Of a stretch of 9,488 nt of DNA, positions 1-6,224 are shown piece after piece. The translations under genes and the position numbers were made by a program. The DNA is taken from positions 1 to 9,488 of the forward strand of contig SLCP01000030.1 of NCBI GenBank assembly GCA_007125735.1, written 5' to 3'. This DNA comes from Coriobacteriia bacterium. Its GTDB lineage: Bacteria > Actinomycetota > Coriobacteriia > Anaerosomatales > SLCP01. The first letter of the stretch is position 1. Every line of letters starts with the position of its first letter. The notes beneath the pieces are model-generated. The model was not told where the DNA came from. It was given only the letters and a program-made list of their open reading frames with translations, and ran no database searches.

Positions 1-1621
1 AGTTCGATACGGTGACGTTGACGCTGGCGCTCGCGCGGTTCCCGCTCGTGTCGACAGCGACGGCTTCGATCGTGTACGGACCGTCGGCATAGTGCCTGGT
101 GTTCCAGCGCAGTGTGTACGAGTCCGACGAAGACGAGCCGATGAGGACGCCGTCAAAGTACACATCAATCCGGGCTACGCCACGATCATCGGTTGCCGAG
201 ACATCGATCCTAGCGTCACCCGATACTACCGCCCCCTCCGATGGATTGAGAATGCTCACCGACGGCGGAGTCTCGTCAAGATCCGGCTCCGGCTCAGGGG
301 CAGGCTCGGGTTCGGGTGCTGGGTCGGGAGCAGGCTCAGGCTCAGGTTCCGGCGCGGGCTCCGGAGCAGGCTCGGGTTCGGGCGCTGGCTCTGGGTCAGG
401 GGCGTGCGTGCCGCCTGCCGCATGTAGAGCTCGCTCCATGTGAATCCTTCCCCAGCCGTGCTCCATGTCCCAGCCGGATTCGCCGAGATCTGTTGCGGTC
501 GAAGTGAGCACAGCGCGCACGTCGGCCGGGCTGAGCGAGGGCTGCACGGACAGCACGAGGGTCGCAAGGCCAGCTACGATGGGTGATGCGACCGAGGTGC
601 CCGATGCGTACGTGTACGAGCCACTATAGCTCGTAGTCCATATGCGCGTGCCGGGTGCGCTCAACTCCAGGCCTTCCCCATGAGACGACCAGGTGGCACG
701 TGCGTCGCAGTTGATATTGAGCGCGGCGACCGCGACGACGCTTTCGTATGCGGCGGGGAAGTTCAGCGCGCTCGTGCCATCGTTTCCTGCGGCCGCGACC
801 AAGACGACGCCTTTTCCATACGCATAGTCACACGCGTTCTTCATCGTGTTGCTGCTCGTCGTCCCACCGAGGCTCATGTTGATGACATCGGCGCCGTTGT
901 CGGCTGCCCAGGTGAGACCCTGGGCTACCGAACTACTTGTTCCCGAGCCGTTCGAACCCAACACCTTCACCGGCATGATCTTCGCGGCCCAGTCGATGCC
1001 CGCCACGCCGATGGAGTTGTTGCCGTTGGCGGCGGCGATGCCGGCAACGATGGTGCCGTGGCCGTGGTCGTCCGCAGGATCGTCGTCTCCGTTGATGATG
1101 TCTCGGCCCTGTACGAGGCGCCCGGCAAGGTCCGGGTGGGAACTGACCCCGGTGTCGAGGATCGCGATCGTCACGTCGCTGCTACCGGTGGAAATCGCCC
1201 ACCCTTCCGGAGCGGCGATGCTCTCCATGTAGTGCTGCTGATTCGAGTAGTACGGGTCGTTAGGGGTCACGCCTGTTGCGTGGACGACATAGTCCGGCTC
1301 GGCGAACGCAACATTCGGGTTTCTCTCGTACATCTTGATGAGCCCGTGGACCGTGCGCCCCTTGGGGACCTCGACGATCTCGACGCCGATCTGCGGGATG
1401 CGCCCCGTCGCTTTCGCTCCGAGCGCGGCATGCGCAGCAGCGACGTTGCGCGCGGTAGTTCCAGGTTTGAAGGCCACGAGCACCCGGTCGGGCGCGTACG
1501 CGGCAGCGTTTTCTGCAGGCTGATCCGTTGCGGATGCTGTGACCGGCATCACCAGAAGAGTGAGTACCAGCGCCAGCGAGAGAGCAAGCCTCCCTGTTTT
1601 TGGCAATAGTCGACTACGCAT
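1..1621 (-). CDS. Secreted S8 subtilisin-like serine protease with C-terminal Ig-like domain (partial, C-terminus off the left edge)
   Basis: The minus frame is open from ATG at 1621-1619 to base 1, giving 540 codons and no stop, so the C-terminus is missing. Residues 1-31 form a signal peptide: basic start, hydrophobic LALSLALVLTLLVMPV, then ASA. Residues about 44-113 resemble an inhibitor I9-type prodomain (DRVLVAFKPG, ending NPNVAFAEPDY). The catalytic domain spans about 125-400. It carries Asp156 in ILDTGV, His188 in HGTIVAG, the oxyanion-hole Asn280 in AAAGND and Ser343 in SGTSVASP, so the triad is complete and it should be an active endopeptidase. A Pro-Glu/Asp linker (about 408-447) leads to an Ig-like domain (about 451-540) of the PPSVSI...VARIDVYFDG type, similar to Big_7. 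A GGAAGGA ribosome site (1631-1637) sits 9 bases before the start. The protein is expected outside the cell. No cell-wall sorting signal is visible, but it could lie beyond the edge. Substrate is unknown. Family assignment is secure. Confidence 0.95.
   Translation of the reverse strand, partial: MRSRLLPKTGRLALSLALVLTLLVMPVTASATDQPAENAAAYAPDRVLVAFKPGTTARNVAAAHAALGAKATGRIPQIGVEIVEVPKGRTVHGLIKMYERNPNVAFAEPDYVVHATGVTPNDPYYSNQQHYMESIAAPEGWAISTGSSDVTIAILDTGVSSHPDLAGRLVQGRDIINGDDDPADDHGHGTIVAGIAAANGNNSIGVAGIDWAAKIMPVKVLGSNGSGTSSSVAQGLTWAADNGADVINMSLGGTTSSNTMKNACDYAYGKGVVLVAAAGNDGTSALNFPAAYESVVAVAALNINCDARATWSSHGEGLELSAPGTRIWTTSYSGSYTYASGTSVASPIVAGLATLVLSVQPSLSPADVRAVLTSTATDLGESGWDMEHGWGRIHMERALHAAGGTHAPDPEPAPEPEPAPEPAPEPEPEPAPDPAPEPEPAPEPEPDLDETPPSVSILNPSEGAVVSGDARIDVSATDDRGVARIDVYFDGVLIGSSSSDSYTLRWNTRHYADGPYTIEAVAVDTSGNRASASVNVTVSN
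281..400 (-). repeat. Low-complexity Pro-Glu/Asp linker repeat within the protease gene
   Basis: Codons about 408-447 of the protease encode alternating PEP, PAP and PDP units. At DNA level a 16-base string beginning caggctcgggttcggg occurs at 301 and again at 367, a 66-base (22-codon) spacing, so the tract probably grew by in-frame duplication. Such linkers are usually extended and rigid and separate a catalytic domain from a binding or Ig-like domain. Copy number could vary between strains. Confidence 0.85.
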
Positions 1622-1630
1622 GGGTATCGG

Positions 1631-1637
1631 TCCTTCC
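1631..1637 (-). promoter_or_regulatory. Ribosome binding site of the S8 protease
   Basis: The minus strand reads GGAAGGA nine bases before the ATG at 1621. This supports the chosen start, which also gives a well-formed signal peptide. Confidence 0.7.
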
Positions 1638-1650
1638 AGGAGAAATGAGG

Positions 1651-1706
1651 TAACCCGGCCTTCGCCGTTTCTATCGGGGGGTTCCGGGAACCACTTAACC
1701 TGGCCT
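1651..1706. promoter_or_regulatory. Candidate cis-regulatory segment in the protease/purF divergent region
   Basis: The segment holds two near-identical 10-mers in the same orientation, taacccggcc at 1651-1660 and taacctggcc at 1697-1706. Between them is the perfect inverted repeat GGTTCC-G-GGAACC at 1680-1692, and a second small stem CGGC-CTTC-GCCG lies at 1656-1667. On the minus strand it lies 30-85 bases before the protease start, so it could be a structured leader or an operator. It matches no riboswitch class that I can confirm. Confidence 0.35.
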
Positions 1707-1761
1707 GACGAACGGTCGAGCGCAGGGTGTCAGGAGGTTGAGGGCGGGCTGCACGGCGGTT

Positions 1762-1802
1762 CGAATCTGTAGCATCAACGAATCTGCGAATCGTGCTATC
1801 CT
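1762..1802 (+). promoter_or_regulatory. Putative purF promoter region with repeated CGAATCTG
   Basis: CGAATCTG occurs at 1762-1769 and 1779-1786, a 17-base spacing, followed directly by a partial copy (CGAAT) at 1787-1791. A TATCCT hexamer (1797-1802) could be a -10 box for purF. No convincing -35 is visible. TATACC at 1823-1828 is an alternative -10 that would give a very short leader. The call rests on position and loose consensus only. Confidence 0.3.
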
Positions 1803-1844
1803 ACGCGCGTTCGCACCGCACCTATACCGTCTGGATCACGCCCC

Positions 1845-3347
1845 ATGACAGACAAGCATTCCCGCCTCTGCACCCGCGAATCCGGTACCGATTACGGCGC
1901 CCTCGGGGAGCACCTCGAGCGTCCCGACCGCCCCGAAGAGGCGTGTGGCGTCTTCGGCATCTACGCACCCGGCGAAGACGTCGCGCGGCTGACGTATTTT
2001 GGGCTTCACGCGCTCCAGCACCGCGGTCAGGAATCCGCAGGTATCGCGGTGGGCGACGGCGAGACGGTCACGGTCACCAAGAACCTTGGCCTCGTGAGTA
2101 AGGTCTTCCGCGAGTCCGACCTCGATTCGCTCACCGGCAGCGTCGCCATCGGCCACACGCGGTACTCCACGACCGGGATGAGCACGTCGTGGGAGAACGC
2201 TCAGCCGCACCTCTCGGCCATCGGCCACCAGGTCATCGCGCTTGCGCACAACGGTAACCTTGTGAACACGCACGAGTTGCGCGAGGAGCTCAAGGGCAAC
2301 GGGATCCGATTCCGCTCGACCACCGATTCCGAGGTCATAGCGACGCTCATCGGCCACTACACGCAGGTTCACAATCACATCCGCGAGGGCATCCGAGAGA
2401 CGATGCGCCTCATCAAGGGCGCATACTCGGTGGTGCTCATAACGGAAGACGCCCTCTACGCGTTCCGCGACCCGTACGGGGTCCGGCCGCTCGTCCTCGG
2501 CAAGACCGCGGGCGGTCACTGGGTGGTCGCGAGCGAGACGTGTGGGCTCGATATCGTGGGCGCCGAGCACGTGCGCCAGCTCGAGCCGGGCGAGATGGTG
2601 AAGGTCTCGGCCGATGGCCTCGAGGTCGAGCGCGCCGTTCCGGCGGAGAAGCCGAGCCTGTGCGTCTTCGAGTTCGTCTACTTCGCGCGCCCCGACAGCG
2701 TGCTCAACGACTGCACCGTCTACGAAGCGCGTCGCCAGATGGGTGCCGCGCTCGCACGCTCTGCGACAGCCGATGCTGACCTCGTCATCGGCGTGCCAGA
2801 CTCCGGCGTGCCCGGGGCGGTCGGATTCGCCGAGGAGAGCGGGATCCCGTACGGCGAGGGTCTCATCAAGAACCGCTACGTGGGACGGACGTTCATCTCA
2901 CCTACGCAATCGATCCGCCAGCAGGGCATCAAGCTCAAGCTCAACCCGCTGCGCCACGCGATCGAGGGCAAGCGACTCGTGGTGGTCGACGACTCGATCG
3001 TCCGCGGCAACACCTCGCGCAAGCTCGTGCAGCTACTTCGCGATGCCGGTGCCACCGAGGTGCACATGAGGATCACCTCGCCTCCGGTGCGCTGGCCGTG
3101 CTTCTTTGGCATCGACACCGATTCGCAAGAGCAGCTCATCGGGTCGACGATGTCGATCGACGAGGTCGCCGAGCACATCGGCGTCGACTCGCTCGCGTAC
3201 CTCTCGCTCGAGGACATGGTCTCCGCCACCGGTTGCGCGCCCTACGAGTTCTGTCTCGCGTGCTTCGACGGTGCGTACCCCATCGACATCCCCGACGAGA
3301 TCCGCAAGGGCAAGCTCTCGCTCGAGCCGTGCGGGGAGGCCGGCTAG
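1845..3347 (+). CDS. purF: Amidophosphoribosyltransferase (glutamine PRPP amidotransferase)
   Basis: This enzyme catalyses the first committed step of purine synthesis, in which glutamine-derived ammonia displaces pyrophosphate from PRPP to give phosphoribosylamine. The product is 500 aa. The class II glutamine amidotransferase domain starts at Cys34 in EEACGVFGIY, followed by LQHRGQESAG, GHTRYSTTG and AHNGNLVN. Residues 1-33 would be a propeptide, removed to expose Cys34 as the nucleophile. The phosphoribosyltransferase half carries the PRPP loop VVVDDSIVRGNTS (about 379-391). Cys273, Cys419, Cys470 and Cys473 (in LCVFEF, PCFFG and FCLACF) match the four 4Fe-4S ligands of the Bacillus-type enzyme, so this is the Fe-S, oxygen-sensitive form. 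The ATG at 1845 has only a weak ribosome site. No ATG, GTG or TTG start lies between it and Cys34, which supports it. It heads a run with the next three genes. Confidence 0.97.
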   Translation: MTDKHSRLCTRESGTDYGALGEHLERPDRPEEACGVFGIYAPGEDVARLTYFGLHALQHRGQESAGIAVGDGETVTVTKNLGLVSKVFRESDLDSLTGSVAIGHTRYSTTGMSTSWENAQPHLSAIGHQVIALAHNGNLVNTHELREELKGNGIRFRSTTDSEVIATLIGHYTQVHNHIREGIRETMRLIKGAYSVVLITEDALYAFRDPYGVRPLVLGKTAGGHWVVASETCGLDIVGAEHVRQLEPGEMVKVSADGLEVERAVPAEKPSLCVFEFVYFARPDSVLNDCTVYEARRQMGAALARSATADADLVIGVPDSGVPGAVGFAEESGIPYGEGLIKNRYVGRTFISPTQSIRQQGIKLKLNPLRHAIEGKRLVVVDDSIVRGNTSRKLVQLLRDAGATEVHMRITSPPVRWPCFFGIDTDSQEQLIGSTMSIDEVAEHIGVDSLAYLSLEDMVSATGCAPYEFCLACFDGAYPIDIPDEIRKGKLSLEPCGEAG

Positions 3348-3757
3348 TGTCGCTCGGCGCTGCGGCCGATGTCGGCCTTGGCGCGCTCCTCGGCCTGGCG
3401 TTCAACCCGATCGCCGCGCTCATCGGTGCCACGCTCGCCGGCGCCCTCGGCGCGCGCTCCCGGATCGTGTGGGCTATCGTGGTCGTGCTCGCTGCGTGGG
3501 CGCTCGGCGACGGCGTGCGCGTGGTCGCCGCCATCGCAGCGACCATCGAGGCGGCAGGCGAGGGTACGGCGGCTGCCGAGGTCGGGCCGCTCGTGGCGTG
3601 GGGGCTCGTGGGGCTCGGTGCAGGGTACGCGCTGCCCGCGTGGGCCGGTGCGTTCGCAGGCTCGCGCGTCACGCACGGCACCGGGTGGCTCGCCGGCGGG
3701 GCGATCGCGGCCGCCGTCTGTGCGGCGATCGCGGCGCTCGGCGGGGTGCTCGGCTAG
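3347..3757 (+). CDS. Small integral membrane protein of unknown function
   Basis: The GTG start overlaps the last base of the purF stop (TAGTG), and GGGGAGG at 3333-3339 lies 7 bases upstream. The 136-residue product is almost entirely hydrophobic and rich in Ala, Gly, Val and Leu. I place four likely membrane helices at about residues 5-35, 40-65, 80-105 and 112-135, with few charged residues. No family or catalytic motif is recognised. Strong coupling to purF suggests co-translation and perhaps a role tied to purine synthesis or only shared expression. The frame is also open upstream inside purF, but that part is a shadow, since the ribosome site and hydrophobicity begin here. That it is a real gene is likely; its function is unknown. 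Confidence 0.75.
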   Translation: MSLGAAADVGLGALLGLAFNPIAALIGATLAGALGARSRIVWAIVVVLAAWALGDGVRVVAAIAATIEAAGEGTAAAEVGPLVAWGLVGLGAGYALPAWAGAFAGSRVTHGTGWLAGGAIAAAVCAAIAALGGVLG

Positions 3758-3773
3758 CGTGGTCGCGCTGCGG

Positions 3774-3779
3774 TAGAAT
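3774..3779 (+). promoter_or_regulatory. Possible -10 box (TAGAAT) before purM
   Basis: TAGAAT lies 43 bases before the purM start in the only non-coding gap between purF and purN. No good -35 is present at the right distance. It could be an internal promoter, giving purM and purN expression independent of purF, or chance. Confidence 0.3.
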
Positions 3780-3821
3780 GACCATCCGGTACCACCCGAC
3801 GCGAGCAAGCCGAGGAGACCG

Positions 3822-4877
3822 ATGAGCGACAACGACGACACCCGCCGCACCACCTACCGCGACGCCGGTGTGGACACCGCTGCGGGAGCCCGGGCGGTGA
3901 GCCTCATCCGTGACGCCGTGCGCTCGACGTACCGCAGCGAGGTCATCGGCGACATCGGCGGGTTCGGCGGGCTGTTCAGCGCCGCGGCACTCAAGGAGAT
4001 GGCAGACCCCGTACTCGTAAGCGGCACCGACGGCGTTGGTACCAAGCTGCGCCTCGCCCAGCTCCTCGGCCGCCACGACACCGTGGGCATCGACCTCGTC
4101 GCGATGTGCGCGAACGACATCCTCACTTGCGGTGCCGAGCCGCTCTTCTTCCTCGACTACCTCGCCATCGGCGCGCTCGATCCCGAGCTTGCGGCAGACA
4201 TCGTCTCCGGCATCGCCGAGGGGTGTCGCCAGGCCGGCTGCGCTCTCGTGGGTGGCGAGATGGCCGAGCACCCCGGCGTCATGGAGCCGGACGACTACGA
4301 CCTGTCGGGCTTCTGCGTGGGCGCGGTCGACCGGCCGCGGCTCATCGACGGCTCGCAGGTCCGTCCCGGCGACGTCATCCTCGGCCTGGCATCGTCAGGC
4401 ATCCACTCGAACGGTTACTCGCTCGTGCGCCGCGTGCTCGTCGAGGGCCACGAGGACGAGCTCGCGCTGCCTCGCGTCGACCTCGGCGGCGCGGCCCTCG
4501 CCGACGTCCTGCTCGAACCCACCCGCATCTACGTGCGCTCCGTCCTCGGCCTGCTCGCCGAGGTGCCCGTCAAGGGCATGGCGCACATCACGGGCGGCGG
4601 CATCACCGAGAACCTCGACCGCGCGCTGCCCGACGGGTGCGACGCGCGGGTCGTGCGCGGCTCGTGGCGGGTACCGCGCATCTTCGACCTCATCGCATCG
4701 GCCGCCTCGCTCGACGACGACGAGATGTACCGCACGTTCAACATGGGCGTCGGTTACGCGATCGTCTGCAGTCCGAAGGACGCACCGGCGGCCGCCGCGC
4801 ACCTGCAAGCATCGGGGGAGCGCGTCTTCGAGATCGGGGAGATCGTCGAGGGCAGCGGGGTGGTCGTCTATGAGTGA
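3822..4877 (+). CDS. purM: Phosphoribosylformylglycinamidine cyclo-ligase (AIR synthetase)
   Basis: The enzyme closes the imidazole ring in an ATP-dependent step, converting FGAM to 5-aminoimidazole ribotide, the fifth step of IMP synthesis, in the cytoplasm. The 351-residue product is close to the 345 or so of characterised PurM proteins. Diagnostic stretches in order are YRDAGVD, IGGFGGLF (about 45-52), the nucleotide-binding GTDGVGTK (68-75), GIDLVAMCANDIL (89-101), GAEPLFFLDY, ALVGGEMAEHPG (141-152), SSGIHSNGYSLVR and HITGGGITENL. These are typical of the PurM/PurL ATP-binding superfamily. AGGAG at 3813-3817 precedes the ATG by 4 bases. The 3' end overlaps purN by 8 bases, which implies translational coupling. 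Nothing appears missing. Confidence 0.97.
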   Translation: MSDNDDTRRTTYRDAGVDTAAGARAVSLIRDAVRSTYRSEVIGDIGGFGGLFSAAALKEMADPVLVSGTDGVGTKLRLAQLLGRHDTVGIDLVAMCANDILTCGAEPLFFLDYLAIGALDPELAADIVSGIAEGCRQAGCALVGGEMAEHPGVMEPDDYDLSGFCVGAVDRPRLIDGSQVRPGDVILGLASSGIHSNGYSLVRRVLVEGHEDELALPRVDLGGAALADVLLEPTRIYVRSVLGLLAEVPVKGMAHITGGGITENLDRALPDGCDARVVRGSWRVPRIFDLIASAASLDDDEMYRTFNMGVGYAIVCSPKDAPAAAAHLQASGERVFEIGEIVEGSGVVVYE

Positions 4878-5499
4878 CGAGTCAGGACCGATGCGCATCG
4901 GAGTCCTCATCTCCGGTAGCGGCACGAACCTCCAGGCCATCATCGACGCGATCGCCGAGGGGCGCCTCGACGCCGAGGTGGCCGTCGTGATCTCCAACCT
5001 CGAAGACGCCTACGGGCTCGAGCGGGCGCGCAAGGCGGGGATTCCCGCGGTTCACGTGGACCGCACCGCGTACACGACGTTCGCCGCGTACAACGCCGCC
5101 ATACGCGACACCCTCCTCGACCACGAGGTCGACGTCGTCGCGATGGCGGGCTACATGCGTCTTCTCGGCGTCGAGGTCCTCGACGCGTTCCCGGGACGCG
5201 TGCTCAACATCCACCCGGCGCTTCTGCCGGCGTTTCCCGGCCCATCGGGCATCCGCGATGCGTTCGAGCACGGCGTCAAGGTCACCGGCGTCACGGTGCA
5301 CTTCGCCAACGAGAACTTCGACGAGGGCCCCATCATCGCGCAGGCCGCCGTCGAGGTGGCCGAGGGCGACACCGTCGAGGCGCTCGAAGCGAAGATCCAC
5401 GCCGTCGAGCACGAGCTCTACCCGCGCGTGCTGCAGTGGATCGCCGAGGGCCGTGTGACGGTCGAGGGCAGGATCGCGCGCATCGCCGAGCACGGCTGA
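4870..5499 (+). CDS. purN: Phosphoribosylglycinamide formyltransferase (GAR transformylase)
   Basis: The enzyme transfers a formyl group from 10-formyl-tetrahydrofolate to GAR, the third step of purine synthesis. The 209-residue product shows the start RIGVLISGSGTNLQAIIDA, then the active-site NIHPALLPAFPG with Asn113 and His115, and Asp151 in FDEGPIIAQ. These three match the catalytic Asn106, His108 and Asp144 of the E. coli enzyme. The position of E. coli His119 is Ser126 here (in FPGPSGIRD). The chosen ATG at 4870 overlaps purM by 8 bases, with GGGG near 4857-4860 as ribosome site. ATG 4891 is an alternative that starts right at the conserved fold, but its AGGA is only 3 bases away. Function is secure; the start is less so. 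Confidence 0.96.
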   Translation: MSDESGPMRIGVLISGSGTNLQAIIDAIAEGRLDAEVAVVISNLEDAYGLERARKAGIPAVHVDRTAYTTFAAYNAAIRDTLLDHEVDVVAMAGYMRLLGVEVLDAFPGRVLNIHPALLPAFPGPSGIRDAFEHGVKVTGVTVHFANENFDEGPIIAQAAVEVAEGDTVEALEAKIHAVEHELYPRVLQWIAEGRVTVEGRIARIAEHG

Positions 5500-5551
5500 G
5501 ACTGCCGGCGTCGATCCGTGTCGCATCGCACATCCCTCTTCACCTGCGCGT

Positions 5552-5569
5552 TAAGACCTGGGTAAGACC
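5552..5569 (+). promoter_or_regulatory. Candidate response-regulator operator: TAAGACC direct repeat with 11-base period
   Basis: Two exact TAAGACC heptamers at 5552-5558 and 5563-5569 are separated by TGGG, so they recur every 11 bases, one turn of the helix. OmpR/PhoB-family regulators typically bind such tandem half-sites. A weak -10-like TACGGT follows at 5588-5593. It most plausibly controls the small gene at 5651. No regulator gene is in the window. Confidence 0.45.
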
Positions 5570-5618
5570 CGCCTGCCACACTCGGTGTACGGTCGCGGTG
5601 CCGAGGGGGGCGCCGCGG

Positions 5619-5638
5619 CCCTTACATCGGTCTAAGGG
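5619..5638 (+). promoter_or_regulatory. Hairpin overlapping the ribosome site of the small gene
   Basis: CCCTTA (5619-5624) pairs with TAAGGG (5633-5638) around an 8-base loop. The ribosome site GGGGAGG spans 5636-5642, so the 3' arm covers its first three G. This could dampen or regulate translation. Stem length is modest (6 bp). Confidence 0.4.
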
Positions 5639-5650
5639 GAGGTGTGTCCG

Positions 5651-6082
5651 ATGGAGCGCAAGTCCTGGATCGAGGACGGCTACGTGCTCCCGGTCGAGGG
5701 GGCGAAAGACGGGGCCAGGGACACGGTTCGCCGGGCCTGGGACACCATCACCGAGTCGCGCATCGCCTACGAGGAAGGCGACTGGGAGCGCGCGAACGAG
5801 TACCTGCACGCCGCGCTCTACGTGGCGACCGAGGCGTTCGTGCGCATGCACGGGTGTGTTCCGGCCTACGAGTACGACTTCAAGCTGGCGAAGCGACTCG
5901 GCCGCGACTTGTTCTCGGAGCGTATCGTCGACCCCCTGTTCGAAACGGTCTGCGTGCTCGGCGAGATGCTGCCGCTCGAAGGGCCGTTGTCCGAGGAGGA
6001 GGACCGCACAGTACGCCGGAGCGTCTCGGCAGGTATCGAGTACGTGGCGATGACGGAGGGTCTGGTCCTCGTCCGGTCGTAG
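5651..6082 (+). CDS. Small helical protein, unknown function, HEPN-like appearance
   Basis: ATG 5651 has GGGGAGG (5636-5642) 8 bases upstream and gives 143 residues. A GTG at 5642 in frame overlaps the ribosome site and is less likely. The protein is acidic, charged and predicted by eye to be nearly all alpha-helical, with no signal peptide or membrane segment, so it is probably cytoplasmic. The middle part (about 38-85: EGDWERANEYLHAALYV, then A-F-V-R-M-H-G, then EYDFKLAKRLG) follows the pattern of HEPN domains: a GD-x-E-x-A helix, an A-L...A helix, G-x-x-P and a following D-F/L helix. The catalytic R-x4-6-H motif of HEPN nucleases is not seen, and no MNT-type partner gene is nearby. HEPN membership is inference only. 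It is likely a single-gene transcript, given the 151-base gap before it and the 142-base gap after it. Confidence 0.7.
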   Translation: MERKSWIEDGYVLPVEGAKDGARDTVRRAWDTITESRIAYEEGDWERANEYLHAALYVATEAFVRMHGCVPAYEYDFKLAKRLGRDLFSERIVDPLFETVCVLGEMLPLEGPLSEEEDRTVRRSVSAGIEYVAMTEGLVLVRS

Positions 6083-6136
6083 TGTCTCTGGGTGGGCGAT
6101 CCTGCAGCCGGTCCCAACGCCGTGTGGCTCCTGCGC

Positions 6137-6165
6137 TTCTCGGTAGGTGCCGCATGCGCTATATT
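6137..6165 (+). promoter_or_regulatory. Putative promoter of the binding lipoprotein
   Basis: TATATT at 6160-6165 is a good -10 in an otherwise GC-rich gap. TTCTCG at 6137-6142 lies 17 bases upstream as a weak -35. Transcription would start near 6172, giving a leader of about 50 bases. Confidence 0.45.
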
Positions 6166-6187
6166 CGTCCGCGTGGATTCCGCCCGA

Positions 6188-6204
6188 CGGCCGTGTGGCG
6201 GCCG
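6188..6204 (+). promoter_or_regulatory. Hairpin in the lipoprotein leader
   Basis: CGGCCG (6188-6193) and CGGCCG (6199-6204) form a perfect 6-bp G/C stem with a TGTGG loop. It ends 7 bases before the AAAGGA ribosome site (6212-6217). It could stabilise the 5' end of the mRNA. No T-tract follows, so it is not a terminator. Confidence 0.4.
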
Positions 6205-6224
6205 CGAGGTGAAAGGACCAGCTC

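Noticed and set aside
680..1609. A 309-codon plus-strand open frame
   Set aside because: It is antisense to the S8 protease, whose motifs and ribosome site are clear.
1622..1740. A c-di-GMP-I (GEMM) riboswitch on the minus strand
   Set aside because: Only the final GCCGGGTTACC resembles the class. The conserved CGCAAAGCC part and the paired GGTAGC are not found, so it is not annotated as such.
1755..1775. A GGTTCGAATC string like a tRNA T-loop upstream of purF
   Set aside because: The flanking bases do not form a 5-bp T stem, and no acceptor, D or anticodon arm can be drawn around it.
4036..5499. A 487-codon open frame running through purM into purN
   Set aside because: Only the part from 4870 has family-like sequence (PurN). 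The earlier part is a Ser/Arg/Thr-rich shadow of purM, as is common in high-GC DNA.
5581..5605. CTCGG...CCGAG inverted repeat as a terminator after purN
   Set aside because: The stem is 5 bp with a 15-base loop and no T-tract. I see no convincing terminator after purN.
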